Assembly: GCA_041158345.1 (NCBI GenBank)
Contig: JBEBBO010000008.1
Coordinates: 1-64,000, forward strand
DNA from: UBA6136 sp041158345
GTDB lineage: Bacteria; Pseudomonadota; Gammaproteobacteria; Methylococcales; Methylococcaceae
Length of the DNA: 64,000 bases
Direction of reading: 5' to 3'
Shown here: in pieces, positions 7,602 through 16,328 of the stretch
Layout of the letters: the number at the start of each line of letters is the position of its first letter
Position numbering within the stretch: the stretch's first letter is position 1
The notes under the pieces: generated by a model
Seen by the model: the letters and a program-made list of their open reading frames with translations, nothing else
The model's database searches: none
Told to the model about the DNA's origin: nothing
Made by a program: the position numbers and the translations under genes

Positions 7602-7906
7602 ACCTTTATCTCGCTGAGCTCCTTGAGTTAATTGATCACTGGCAGACCGATCAAGGCATCCCATGTCTCGTCCTAGCCGGCAACAGGCCCCTGTCGAATC
7701 GATGAAAAGTGAAGGATCAAAGGCGGATGCTAAAGACCATCATTCCCAGAAATAGCAAAGCCCTCGCTGACAACTTGATTTTTTAAAGCCGTCCTCTTTA
7801 CGCAGCATCGTGACACGCACTAGGCGTTGAAGATTCGGATGGACTGTAGCGCCCGAAATTTAAAACCATCTATCCATAGGAATACCTAATCTGTAGACAT
7901 CAGGAA
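7602..7906. other. Intergenic region without recognised gene
   Basis: About 300 bp upstream of the small exported gene and downstream of the DUF6868 gene. No convincing frame, repeat or RNA was seen. It probably carries the promoter for the 74-residue protein. Confidence 0.4.
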
Positions 7907-8149
7907 TCATGTAAGCAGATGTAATGCAAACCATGGAACCAGGGTCAGCAGGATGATTCCGATCTTATACCCACCCAAGAGAATAAAGTGGCATGCATCA
8001 AACCTCGCAATTGGCATTGGAAAGAAACGTGATTGCAGGGAATAGATCTGGTCGCGCCATCCCACCAGAATCATTGAAGAAATAACCAAGATCCCATAAT
8101 TAAAGATAAACGACCATAGCAAAAACGTTTTTATTGCTTCCAAGGACAT
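7907..8149 (-). CDS. DUF6868-type small membrane protein
   Basis: This 80-residue inner-membrane protein has two membrane segments (about residues 9-29 and 55-78). The loop WRDQIYSLQSRFF and the HFILLGGYKIGIILL segment are typical of small proteins I recall as DUF6868. GAGGG lies eight bases before the ATG. The gene stands alone on the minus strand. The function is unknown. Confidence 0.8.
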   Translation of the reverse strand: MSLEAIKTFLLWSFIFNYGILVISSMILVGWRDQIYSLQSRFFPMPIARFDACHFILLGGYKIGIILLTLVPWFALHLLT

Positions 8150-8267
8150 AAATAAACCCTCATCTATATATTAAAGGCAATAGATTATCATAGATCCATG
8201 CCCTGTATTGTCCGTATGAATACCCCATGAAGCCGTTATCATGCTGAGTATTAACTAATTATTGGCT

Positions 8268-8534
8268 CTACTCCCATCGGGGCCTAGTTCTGCGATCCAT
8301 TCGCGGACTCTGTTGTTTTCGCAAAAGACTTTGAAGGTTGCCGTTCAATTCATATGTAAAGATGGGGTCCCAGTCCGCTCTCAAACCTGTCTCAATCGCT
8401 TCAGATAAAATGTCATTAAGGATACCAACCGTTCTTTGTCGCTGACAGACCTGTAGAACAGAACGCAGCGTATCCTCATCCTCTGGATACCGGTCAAGGT
8501 ACTTCGCAAGCATAAGATAATCAATAACCTTCAT
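8268..8534 (-). CDS. Hypothetical protein, 88 residues
   Basis: This protein is probably mostly helical and soluble (MKVIDYLMLAKYLDRYPEDE at the N-terminus) with a basic Arg-rich tail (MDRRTRPRWE). The ribosome site GGAGGTAGGGT before ATG 8534 is strong, which supports translation. No domain is recognised. It is divergent from the LTXXQ-like gene at 8760. Confidence 0.6.
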   Translation of the reverse strand: MKVIDYLMLAKYLDRYPEDEDTLRSVLQVCQRQRTVGILNDILSEAIETGLRADWDPIFTYELNGNLQSLLRKQQSPRMDRRTRPRWE

Positions 8535-8759
8535 ACCCTACCTCCACAGGACGCAGTCCTGATATGGGTTAGCCAATATAAGTTAGTATAACAACCTGGT
8601 TTTACCAACATATCAGAGATGGGTCTCTGATGTCTGTATTCAACCTCACCTAGGTATTTCGACGAATAGAATGGCGTCATGCGTCCTGATCTGATTCTTG
8701 CGATGCCTGCGAGGTATATCACTGGGCAGAAACCAATCACTCTGCACTCGGAGTCCCCT

Positions 8760-9215
8760 ATGAAATCTTCCATCGCCATTATTCTTTTGACCCTTTCCTT
8801 CCTTCCCGCTCACGCGGGTGTCGCGGGGAAAGCCGAAACCCCATCCTCCATGATCCAATGCAATGACGTGGAAAAGCATCCAAAGTCCCTACAGCAGTCG
8901 CTTAACGAACTGGAGACCAACCTCAAGCTCACGAGCACCCAAGCCCCGCTCTGGGAGGAATGGTCTGCAAAACTCATAACTGCGCATCAGATCAAGGATA
9001 AATTCAAAAAGGATGAGCAAGAGCGGCGTAAACTCCCTGCGCCTCTTCGACAAGAGCAATGGATGGCGTCCGTTCAGGAGCACCTCAATGCCATGAAGGC
9101 CAGTCTCCCCTTTTTGAAATCCCTGTATTCAAGTTTCAATGGTGATCAGAAATCGCTTTTCGACCATGAAGTCCCCTTCAAACATCACGCAAACAGCCAT
9201 TGTGGTAACGAATAG
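8760..9215 (+). CDS. Spy/CpxP-like LTXXQ-motif periplasmic protein
   Basis: From ATG 8760 (CGGAG eight bases upstream) the product has 151 residues. It has a signal peptide (MKSSIAIILLTLSFLPAHAG) and then a helical domain with the LTXXQ-type motif LKLTSTQAPLWEEW. Members such as Spy and CpxP are periplasmic chaperone or envelope-stress proteins. Here the motif is followed by long charged helices (KFKKDEQERRKL), in keeping with that fold. The assignment rests on the motif and length, so the exact substrate is unknown. Confidence 0.7.
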   Translation: MKSSIAIILLTLSFLPAHAGVAGKAETPSSMIQCNDVEKHPKSLQQSLNELETNLKLTSTQAPLWEEWSAKLITAHQIKDKFKKDEQERRKLPAPLRQEQWMASVQEHLNAMKASLPFLKSLYSSFNGDQKSLFDHEVPFKHHANSHCGNE

Positions 9216-9363
9216 AGGTCACTCTTTAGATCGTCGGGGCATTGCGCTCGACAATCCGTCCTCCCCGGGTCACGATGGATCCGGGGAGATGGTGACTATT
9301 AGGCGCTCCTGGATGCCCTGCGATGGTCAAGACGATGATACGAATCCCGCCCCGTAGAAACGG

Positions 9364-9810
9364 TCAGACTCGAATGGCAGGCGGCCTTTGTGTGGTGACA
9401 TGGAGATCGGCCAGCGCTGCAATGCCCTCGGCAAGCACCTCCATCACATCCGAGCTACTCAGGATCCCCTTCAGAAGGCCCTGATCATCCACAACCGGGA
9501 CTCGCCGTACGCCTCGATCCCGCATCTTTTCTACCGTGAGGTTTAAGTCGTCCGTCTCTCGCGCTAGGACGAGGTCCTGGCACATGATTTCGGAGACAGG
9601 TACATCGGCCCGGTCCCACTCTTTACGTACGATATCGAGAACAATGTCGCGATCGGTCAGAATTCCAATCGGCTTCTGCGCACCATTTGCCCCCTCGACT
9701 ATCACCACCGAGCCGACATCGTGTTCACGCATCAGTTTTGCAGCCTGTGAGACCTTGGCATCCCTCCGCGCGACGACGACTTCTCGATTACATATCTCTC
9801 CACAATTCAT
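9364..9810 (-). CDS. Tandem CBS-domain protein
   Basis: From ATG 9810, with a strong AGGAG site, the protein has 148 residues made of two CBS domains. The first covers about residues 8-70 (VSQAAKLMREHDVGSVVIV, then GILTDRDIV). The second covers about 75-130 (VEKMRDRGVRRVPVVDD, then GILSSSDVMEVL). Stand-alone CBS pairs bind adenine nucleotides and often act as energy or redox sensors. It is divergent from the DegP-like protease, with a shared 212-bp control region. The function beyond nucleotide sensing is not known. Confidence 0.9.
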   Translation of the reverse strand: MNCGEICNREVVVARRDAKVSQAAKLMREHDVGSVVIVEGANGAQKPIGILTDRDIVLDIVRKEWDRADVPVSEIMCQDLVLARETDDLNLTVEKMRDRGVRRVPVVDDQGLLKGILSSSDVMEVLAEGIAALADLHVTTQRPPAIRV

Positions 9811-10022
9811 GATGATCTCCTGAGTTTGGGTTGACCCGGCGGTGCCCACGACAGGGACTGCCGGATATGAATTGTGCAAACTAAATCTCCCATCTCACGT
9901 GGTAAATACGTGAACATCAGGACGTAACATCTCTGATTATGAGCAGTTCTAGGAAATCGTACTGATCGACTCACATCCGCAATCAGGGTCCTAATTGACG
10001 GACTCATTTGCTGGAAAACCTC

Positions 10023-11222
10023 ATGGAAAATCCTTTTGCCTTCATCGGGTGCCCTACCCGTTGCATATCCAAAGTCAGGACCTCTGCAGATGTCAGCCGG
10101 GCCCTGACTTCGTCCTTTATTCTGTTTATCGTTCTGATATCCCCCGGGATTTCAGGGCGTGAGTTGAACGCAGAGTGCGATCTTTCCGACGTTCCCTCGA
10201 GTCATCTTGCGGGTGACATTCGCTCCGAAATCAGTGATCGGGAACTGACGGCAGACGAATTGCGAACGATTGAAGTTTTTGAAAAGACCAAATCTTCCGT
10301 CGTTTTCATTAATACCCTCAGAAGGGTGCGTGATCCCTACAAGAAACGGGCCTTTGCACTCACAACAGGATCCGGAAGTGGTTTCGTTTGGGATCGCAAT
10401 GGCCACATCGTCACCAACCATCATGTGATGGCAGAGGCCGAAGAGATTACGGTCCGAATGCCGGATCGACGGGAACTGCATGCAAAACTAGTGGGCGTAA
10501 GTGCCGCTTATGACCTTGCAGTAATCAAAGTGGATTTCCCGCGCCCCCCCCCTCACCCGCTCAGGCTTTTCGATAGCACCTCACTTCGGGTGGGACAAAG
10601 AACGCTGGCCATTGGTAACCCTTTCGGTCTTGACCTGACCTTAACGTCCGGCGTGGTCTCCGCTCTCGACCGAAGTTTGATGGATGATGAAGGCAATCTG
10701 ATTCAACACCTCATCCAGACGGATGCGGCAATCAACCCCGGTAACTCAGGTGGCCCCCTTCTGGATTCCAGAGGAAATCTCATCGGAATGAATACCGCCA
10801 TCTTCAGTAGCTCTGGAACCAGCACGGGGGTTGGCTTTGCCATACCAACGAATACACTGAATCGAGTGATTCCCAGCCTCATTCGAGAGGGTCACTATCT
10901 TCGCCCATCCCTTGGAATCCGCGTTGATGATGGCATCAACAAACTCGCTCAAAGCAAAATGGGATATCAGGGCGTTATGGTAATTGCTGTAGAGCAAGGT
11001 TCGCCCGCCGACCGAGGGGGGCTTCGTGGAAGCCAATTCGACCGACTGGGCAATTTTCGGGCAGGTGACATTATCTCTGCCGTCGACGATGCACCGGTCC
11101 ATAGCGTTGAAGACCTTTTGAAACATCTCGAAGAAAAGACGGTCGGTCAAACCGTTCAAGTCCGATTTCAGCGGGAGGGTGTTTCCAGGCTGGTCAGCCT
11201 GACCCTCGATGCACTAGGCTGA
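10023..11222 (+). CDS. DegP/HtrA-type serine protease with PDZ domain
   Basis: This protein has 399 residues from ATG 10023, which has GGA seven bases upstream; a TTG at 10008 is an alternative. A hydrophobic segment near residues 30-50 (SSFILFIVLISPGISG) is a signal or anchor. The trypsin-like domain has a complete triad: His in IVTNHHVMAEA, Asp in YDLAVIKV and Ser in INPGNSGGPL. One C-terminal PDZ domain follows, with PSLGIRVDD at its start, GGLRGSQFDRLGNFRAGDII further on, and VQVRFQREG near the end. It should degrade damaged periplasmic proteins. The single PDZ resembles DegS or short DegQ forms rather than two-PDZ DegP. Confidence 0.92.
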   Translation: MENPFAFIGCPTRCISKVRTSADVSRALTSSFILFIVLISPGISGRELNAECDLSDVPSSHLAGDIRSEISDRELTADELRTIEVFEKTKSSVVFINTLRRVRDPYKKRAFALTTGSGSGFVWDRNGHIVTNHHVMAEAEEITVRMPDRRELHAKLVGVSAAYDLAVIKVDFPRPPPHPLRLFDSTSLRVGQRTLAIGNPFGLDLTLTSGVVSALDRSLMDDEGNLIQHLIQTDAAINPGNSGGPLLDSRGNLIGMNTAIFSSSGTSTGVGFAIPTNTLNRVIPSLIREGHYLRPSLGIRVDDGINKLAQSKMGYQGVMVIAVEQGSPADRGGLRGSQFDRLGNFRAGDIISAVDDAPVHSVEDLLKHLEEKTVGQTVQVRFQREGVSRLVSLTLDALG

Positions 11223-11231
11223 GTCTTGATG

Positions 11232-11252
11232 GGCCAAGCTTCGATTTTGGCC
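11232..11252 (+). terminator. Weak hairpin after the DegP-like gene
   Basis: Six-base arms at 11232-11237 and 11247-11252 can pair around a 9-base loop, followed by ATTTCCCC. It lies ten bases past the stop. The short stem and poor U-tract leave it uncertain. Confidence 0.3.
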
Positions 11253-11330
11253 ATTTCCCCATCTCTCTCTTTCTAATCGACATTCAGAAACGATGCGTTA
11301 GAGACCAGCGACAATTACCGGCCCGCTGAT

Positions 11331-11996
11331 TTATGCGGGTGAGATCAGTTGAATGGTGTCATTCTTGGGATTATTAACCGCCACAGGGGCGCGATGACAC
11401 TCCATTCTCTCTGAAGCCATCGGGCGAAGAAACCGTTGCAATTTGAAGGCTTCCGATGTTTTCGGATCCATCCAGGCATCGTAATCCTCAGGTTCCAGAA
11501 TCACCGGCATCCGGGGGTGGATCGGGCGCATTTTCTCATTAGCGACCGTCACGATAATGGAGCAGGTTTCCAAAACCATGCTGTCTCTTTCCCAGCGCTC
11601 CCAGATACCCGCAAAAGCAAAAGGATGACCGCCGATGAGTCGAAAAAAATAGGGTTGTTTATGCCCATCCGATTCTTTATGCCACTCGAAGAACCCATCG
11701 GCGGCAATCAAGCATCTTCTCTGCTTGAACGCTGACCGGAATGCAGGCTTGTCTGCGATCGTCTCGGCGCGCGCATTGATCGTTGAGAACTCGGTTCGGG
11801 GCTCGCTCGACCAGGAAGGGACGAGCCCCCACTTCAAAAGAGCCAGCTCACGTTGGCCATGGGCATCGTATCTTGCAACAAGAACCTGGCTACTCGGGGG
11901 AATGTTGTAGCTGGGGCGAGCCGCAGGTTTACCCTTTGCCGAAAACAATTCCGCAAACGTGGACATATCGCTGAATCGAACATAACGACCGCACAT
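11331..11996 (-). CDS. SRAP-family (HMCES/YedK) abasic-site DNA-protein crosslink protein
   Basis: This 221-residue protein belongs to the SOS response-associated peptidase family, which forms a thiazolidine crosslink with abasic sites in single-stranded DNA. The catalytic Cys2 is present (MCGRYVRF). The conserved Asn (TINARAET), Glu (ADGFFEWHK) and His (IHPRMPVIL) are also present. It is the last gene of a likely minus-strand run that starts near 15345; the 50-bp gap to the zinc-ribbon gene fits one transcript. Length is typical for the family. Confidence 0.93.
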   Translation of the reverse strand: MCGRYVRFSDMSTFAELFSAKGKPAARPSYNIPPSSQVLVARYDAHGQRELALLKWGLVPSWSSEPRTEFSTINARAETIADKPAFRSAFKQRRCLIAADGFFEWHKESDGHKQPYFFRLIGGHPFAFAGIWERWERDSMVLETCSIIVTVANEKMRPIHPRMPVILEPEDYDAWMDPKTSEAFKLQRFLRPMASERMECHRAPVAVNNPKNDTIQLISPA

Positions 11997-12046
11997 CAGA
12001 GTTCAAGCGTCCTTTCCGGTTAAACAAGACCCCTTCAACACCCGAT

Positions 12047-12553
12047 TCAAGACCAACGCGTCCACCACACACGGAGCAGAAATTCTCCAGGCTGGTAGTC
12101 GAACTTCAATTCCCCTTTGTAGGCATCATAAAGCGCCTCACCCACAGCCCTTGCCAACTGCGGGTCCGTGAATGTCATGCACGTCTGACCTTCGGCCGCT
12201 TGGTGCGTTTCAATGACTCTTTTCAGGGGATGTTCCGCCTTTTCTTTCATTTCAACATTCACGATCAGATGGTTAATCTCGGGTTCGTGTTGTCTATAAA
12301 AGTCTCCGCCAATCGTCAGGAATCCCGCGGGGCAGCGGTCTTTGATTCGCCTACAAGCCGGACATAATTTGAGCACTGCGTATGAATCAGCTTTCTGCCA
12401 CGTCCATCGCCCTTTGTGATAGCTCGCACCACATTCGGCACAAGCACTCGGTTCCGCTAATTTTTCCTGGCCATGATAGGGATCATGCTGAAGCTCTCTC
12501 AGATTTCTAATTTGGAAAGCTTGTTCATGGTGTTCAAAGCGATGCGTGGACAT
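12047..12553 (-). CDS. BCAM0308-type zinc-ribbon protein, copy 2
   Basis: This 168-residue paralogue of the protein at 4140-4637 shares HDPYHGQEKLAEPSACAECG, the second pair CPACRRIKDRCPAGFL, HPLKRVIE and the C-terminal VWWTR. The two CxxC pairs again predict a zinc ribbon. The ribosome site GGAGGGGAG before ATG 12553 is strong. It lies 54 bp after ftsH and 50 bp before the SRAP gene, so it belongs to that stress operon. The function is inferred only from the ribbon and the company it keeps. Confidence 0.82.
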   Translation of the reverse strand: MSTHRFEHHEQAFQIRNLRELQHDPYHGQEKLAEPSACAECGASYHKGRWTWQKADSYAVLKLCPACRRIKDRCPAGFLTIGGDFYRQHEPEINHLIVNVEMKEKAEHPLKRVIETHQAAEGQTCMTFTDPQLARAVGEALYDAYKGELKFDYQPGEFLLRVWWTRWS

Positions 12554-12607
12554 ATTTAACTCCCCTCCGCTTCGAACGAGTCAATAGAGCAAAATTTAGT
12601 CATGGGC

Positions 12608-14530
12608 TTACTCCTTTTGAATCCAAGATCTGATCATCGTGCCATTCACCTCCTCGTGATCCATCAACTCCTGGATGATCCGCTCAAGCGCTTTTTGATG
12701 GGCCGATAACGTGTTGATGGCGACTCCTTCAGCCTCCCCCACGATTCGGCGAATTTCTGAATCAATTCGCTCGGATGAAACTTCACTGAAATCAAGCGAT
12801 TCAGTCTCTTCATGCTCTAGAAAAAATAGTCGTTGGCGATGACCCAAAACGACAGGTCCAAATGTAGGACTCATTCCCCATTCACACACCATCTTTCGAG
12901 CAATTGTATTGGCCGTGTGCAGATCATTCGAAGCGCCATTGGAGTAGCTTCCAAACCGCATTTTCTCTGCGGCCCGGCCAGCCAAAAGGACCGTGATCTG
13001 ATCCCAAAGCTGGGGCTCGGTTAAAAAGAATCGTTCCTGTTCTGGCGATTGCAGCGTGAATCCCAAGGCAGCCGCACCCCTTGGGATGATGGAGACCTTC
13101 TGGACAGGCTCGGCATTGGGCAGCAATTCCGCCACCAGAGCATGGCCGGCTTCATGGCAGGCCACCCGTTGTTTTTCATCCGCGGAGAGCAAAATGGAAC
13201 GCTTTTCAGGTCCCGCAATGACACGCTCGATGGCGGTTTCAAAATGCGTCATTTGAATGCATGGCGCATCATCCCTGACCGCCAAAATGGCTGCCTCATT
13301 ACAGATATTGGCAAGATCTGCACCGACTAATCCTGCCGTTCTTTTGGCAATGACATGAAGATCCATATCGGTTCCAAGAACCAGCGAACGGGCATGCAGC
13401 TGCAATATGGCCTCTCTGTCCTCAAGACCTGGCTTATCCACGACAATCTGACGATCAAATCGCCCCGCTCTCAGAAGCGCTCGATCCAGAATTTCGGGTC
13501 GGTTGGTTGCCGCCATCACAATGATGCCCGCCGAAGGATCAAATCCATCCATCTCGGTCAGAAGCTGGTTGAGCGTCTGCTCCCTTTCGTCATGCGCACC
13601 GAGAGGGTTGACCCCCCCTCGGCTTCGTCCAATGGCGTCGAGTTCATCAATGAAGATCATGCAGGGTGCGTGCTCCCGAGCTTGCTCAAAAAGCTCCCGT
13701 ACACGAGCCGCCCCAACACCGACAAAGATCTCCATAAATTCAGCCCCGCTGATGTTGTAGAAAGGAACCCCTGCTTCCCCTGCAACGGCACGAGCCAGCA
13801 AGGTCTTACCCGTCCCAGGCGCGCCGACCAACAGTAAGCCTTTCGGCATTCGCCCTCCGAGCCGTTGAATTCTTTGGGGATCCTTGAGAAAGGTAATGGC
13901 CTCCTGAAGTTCCTGTTTGGCCTCACGCGTTCCCGCGACGTCATCAAATTTAAGTCGATTTGCATTCCCCTGGATCAAGGGAATCATGGGTTTTCGCTTG
14001 CCAAACCATGCCCCTCCCCCACTCTGAATTTGCTTTGAGATGAAAAGCATCAACCCCATCATCAGGATGAAAGGAAGAAGCCAAATGAGCAGGAATGAGA
14101 ATAAATCGGATTCTTCGATCGCACGGAATGTGATCTTTCTTGCCGTCAATTTTTGGATGAGATCTGGATCTTCTACCCTCAGGCTGAAAAAGGGCGATTG
14201 CCGCCTCCCTTCTTGACCTAAAAGTCCTTGAATTTGCCTTTGAGAAATCCGAAGGTCAGCCACCTCACCAAGATCCACTCTGGAGAGAAATTCGGCATAG
14301 CTGATTTCGTGCTCGATGTTTTTTGAAATGACATGACTGAAAACCCCCAAAGTAAGGGCCACGATGCAGATAAGAAACCATCTCGGCTTCCCGGATGGGA
14401 AGGGGATTTGTTCAGAAACTCCAGACCCAATCGATCGGCAAAACCTTCCGATCCGATTAAAAATCCGAACGGACCGGAGAGCCTCCTCATGGGGATGCAG
14501 CACGGGCTCTGTCTTTTCTCTTTTACTCAT
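12608..14530 (-). CDS. ftsH: FtsH-family ATP-dependent zinc metalloprotease
   Basis: From ATG 14530 the protein has 640 residues. Two membrane segments (about residues 51-70 and 145-165) flank a periplasmic domain. The AAA module follows, with Walker A GAPGTGKT, Walker B MIFIDELDAIG and the second region of homology ATNRPEILDRALLRAGRFDR. The M41 protease has the zinc motif HEAGH and the third ligand Asp in NGASNDLHTA. FtsH degrades membrane proteins and short-lived regulators. The company of DegP-like and small stress proteins and the absence of rRNA methyltransferase and folP neighbours suggest an accessory copy. In-frame codons extend to 14815 but overlap the upstream gene, so the internal start is preferred. 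Confidence 0.93.
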   Translation of the reverse strand: MSKREKTEPVLHPHEEALRSVRIFNRIGRFCRSIGSGVSEQIPFPSGKPRWFLICIVALTLGVFSHVISKNIEHEISYAEFLSRVDLGEVADLRISQRQIQGLLGQEGRRQSPFFSLRVEDPDLIQKLTARKITFRAIEESDLFSFLLIWLLPFILMMGLMLFISKQIQSGGGAWFGKRKPMIPLIQGNANRLKFDDVAGTREAKQELQEAITFLKDPQRIQRLGGRMPKGLLLVGAPGTGKTLLARAVAGEAGVPFYNISGAEFMEIFVGVGAARVRELFEQAREHAPCMIFIDELDAIGRSRGGVNPLGAHDEREQTLNQLLTEMDGFDPSAGIIVMAATNRPEILDRALLRAGRFDRQIVVDKPGLEDREAILQLHARSLVLGTDMDLHVIAKRTAGLVGADLANICNEAAILAVRDDAPCIQMTHFETAIERVIAGPEKRSILLSADEKQRVACHEAGHALVAELLPNAEPVQKVSIIPRGAAALGFTLQSPEQERFFLTEPQLWDQITVLLAGRAAEKMRFGSYSNGASNDLHTANTIARKMVCEWGMSPTFGPVVLGHRQRLFFLEHEETESLDFSEVSSERIDSEIRRIVGEAEGVAINTLSAHQKALERIIQELMDHEEVNGTMIRSWIQKE

Positions 14531-14714
14531 GGCCACTCGTCGCCTCGGTGATTCGCCATTGATGCTGGACGATAAACAGGCCAGCCCCGACCGTCTGTGC
14601 GTAATCACACGAGGCATCCCGAAACAGAACTTGTCCATAACACCGGATGCGATGAGAGGGGCTTCACTCCCTGAATATGTCCCTCGTGACATGTACATCC
14701 GAGAAGTGGGCTTT

Positions 14715-15104
14715 TTAAGGAATAGGCTTGCCACTTGGCGAGGCATTGGGAATGTGTCGCATACCCTCCTGGAGATGGCCAAACAGCTTTGCGCCCTCAT
14801 CGGGATTGGCGCCACTCACCAGGATGGCCACGACGAGTTCCTCACCGAAGCGCATGCACTCCACAACCGCGATTGTCTGATCGGACCAGGAGCGAACCGA
14901 GTCCGCATCAACCGTCACATGATGCGTGGCGTCTTTGAGTACCCCGCTGGATGCCTGTTTGACACAGCCGGAACGATCATTGTCTCGACCCCAGTGGATA
15001 TGGTCCCACCATAGATTGGGTGCCGCTTGGGCCATCATGGGTACACTATATAAAAGCCAGATACTCACGATGACCCGAACCCATTTAAAGTTTTCATTCT
15101 TCAT
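14715..15104 (-). CDS. Exported protein of unknown function
   Basis: This 129-residue protein has a clear signal peptide (VRVIVSIWLLYSVPMMAQA). The mature part is rich in Trp near its start (LWWDHIHWGRD) and holds two Cys (GCVKQ and VVECMRF) that could form a disulfide. The hydrophobic strand EELVVAILVSG precedes a helix (GAKLFGHLQEGM). It should be periplasmic. It lies 184 bp upstream of ftsH and 34 bp downstream of the small 68-residue gene, all on the minus strand. I do not recognise the family. Confidence 0.7.
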   Translation of the reverse strand: MKNENFKWVRVIVSIWLLYSVPMMAQAAPNLWWDHIHWGRDNDRSGCVKQASSGVLKDATHHVTVDADSVRSWSDQTIAVVECMRFGEELVVAILVSGANPDEGAKLFGHLQEGMRHIPNASPSGKPIP

Positions 15105-15138
15105 AATGACCTCTGTTGGAAAGCTCTCCTCAGCAGGG

Positions 15139-15345
15139 CTAGTTCAAGCGAAGAGCCTCCGGCTCGGATTGACCGCTCTGATGCTCCCCATCAATGAAGG
15201 CAATGCCGGAAGCGATCGGAAGCGAGGCCAGGAATTCCGCGAGGGGCGGTTTTCCCAAGAGATACCAGTACTGGATCAGGATGCGAGTGATCTCACCCTC
15301 GACGGCCCGAAGGTGGTCTTTTTCGGATAAATACTTCATACGCAA
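15139..15345 (-). CDS. Small conserved protein, paralogue of the one at 1171-1350
   Basis: This 68-residue protein has an acidic-basic N-terminus (MKYLSEKDHLRAVEGE) and the core ITRILIQYWYLLGKPPLAEF. That core lines up with the 59-residue protein at 1171-1350. It is cytoplasmic by appearance. It heads the minus-strand run that continues through the exported protein to ftsH. Function unknown. Confidence 0.65.
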   Translation of the reverse strand: MRMKYLSEKDHLRAVEGEITRILIQYWYLLGKPPLAEFLASLPIASGIAFIDGEHQSGQSEPEALRLN

Positions 15346-15834
15346 AACCCCGCTGCGTTATAGGTTTTAAAGGCGCAGGACCTCTCGTCCGGTTCTCGGA
15401 TCTGAAGATCATTCGCTCAGGTGTCCAGCGACTACTAGGTCGAAGGCCATGATTTCAGCGCACTAAAAATCAGCTTTGGAGAGGTGCTTAGTGCTCCCGA
15501 TGGTCCCAAAGCCCATCCCGTCTTCATAGACCTATGGCTTGATCGTTCGGCCCATAAGGTCAAAAGCTACCGGCGAAGCTGAAGTACCGTGGACGAACAG
15601 AACGAGACTCTTCCCTTTTGATTTCTCGCCAGAGCATCGATCGTCCTTCGTGTTCTCACCATGGCGGGAACAGGATGCACTCTCTATTCAGTTCACGATA
15701 TTGGGGGTATCCCCTATGGGGAATCGGGAGCGGTGAATTCAGGATCTGAGCACACACGCCTTGACGAATGTCATATAGTCGAACCTACGGATATTCAGAT
15801 GCGAAAGATCATGTCCAAGACCCGTTCAGTGCCA
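15346..15834. other. Intergenic region between divergent genes
   Basis: About 490 bp between the 68-residue gene and the receiver-domain gene. I see no gene with a ribosome site. It should hold promoters for both directions and ends in the heptamer repeat at 15835. Confidence 0.4.
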
Positions 15835-15864
15835 CAGGAATCAGGAATCAGGAATCAGGAATCA
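15835..15864 (+). repeat. Tandem 7-bp repeat at the start of the receiver gene
   Basis: Four perfect copies of CAGGAAT occupy 15835-15862, followed by CA and the ATG at 15865. Each unit contains an AGGA that could serve as ribosome site, and the last is 4 bases from the ATG. An upstream in-frame ATG at 15811 would place the repeat within coding sequence, where copy-number change would shift the frame. Confidence 0.85.
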
Positions 15865-16260
15865 ATGAGAGTGTCGGTCAATCCCCTCCGAGGGAAGAGG
15901 ATCCTTGTACTTGATGACGACCGAAGTAACCTCGAAGCCGTAGGGATGCTCTTGGGACACTTCGAAACGACAGCCTTCCTATTCGAGAGTGGCGAAGATG
16001 CTATGGATTGGCTGAAAAACCATTACCACCAATGTGATGCGGTAATTACAGACATTGCCATGCCCGTGATGGATGGCTTTGCCTTTGCACGTCATATCCG
16101 AGACGTGCTGGGCCTTCTTCACCTGCCCGTCATTGCGGTTACCGGTGAGCCTATAGAAGCCAACTCACCAAGAGCGATCTCAGCAGGTTTTACCGCCCTT
16201 CTAAGGAAGCCTATCCATCCTGATGATTTACATCAGGTTTTAGTCCGGTATATCAACTAA
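15865..16260 (+). CDS. Receiver-only response regulator
   Basis: This 131-residue protein is a single receiver domain: RILVLDDDRSN for the acidic pocket, phospho-Asp in AVITDIAMPVMDG, Thr in VIAVTGEP and Lys in LLRKPIHPDD. No DNA-binding or enzymatic output domain is attached. Such proteins pass phosphate between kinases or act through protein contact. It converges on the kdp operon, ending 68 bp from the KdpD stop. That KdpD lacks a kinase, so pairing is not obvious. Translation probably begins at 15865 directly after the heptamer repeat. Confidence 0.87.
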   Translation: MRVSVNPLRGKRILVLDDDRSNLEAVGMLLGHFETTAFLFESGEDAMDWLKNHYHQCDAVITDIAMPVMDGFAFARHIRDVLGLLHLPVIAVTGEPIEANSPRAISAGFTALLRKPIHPDDLHQVLVRYIN

Positions 16261-16328
16261 AGCGAGAGGGCGACGGCCTTTTCTATACGGCGCCTCGCCA
16301 GATCACTCTGATCGCTCGCATATTTCCT

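Noticed and set aside
11322..11339. 5-bp GC hairpin at the SRAP stop codon
   Set aside because: Short stem that overlaps the coding end and lacks a U-tract on either strand.
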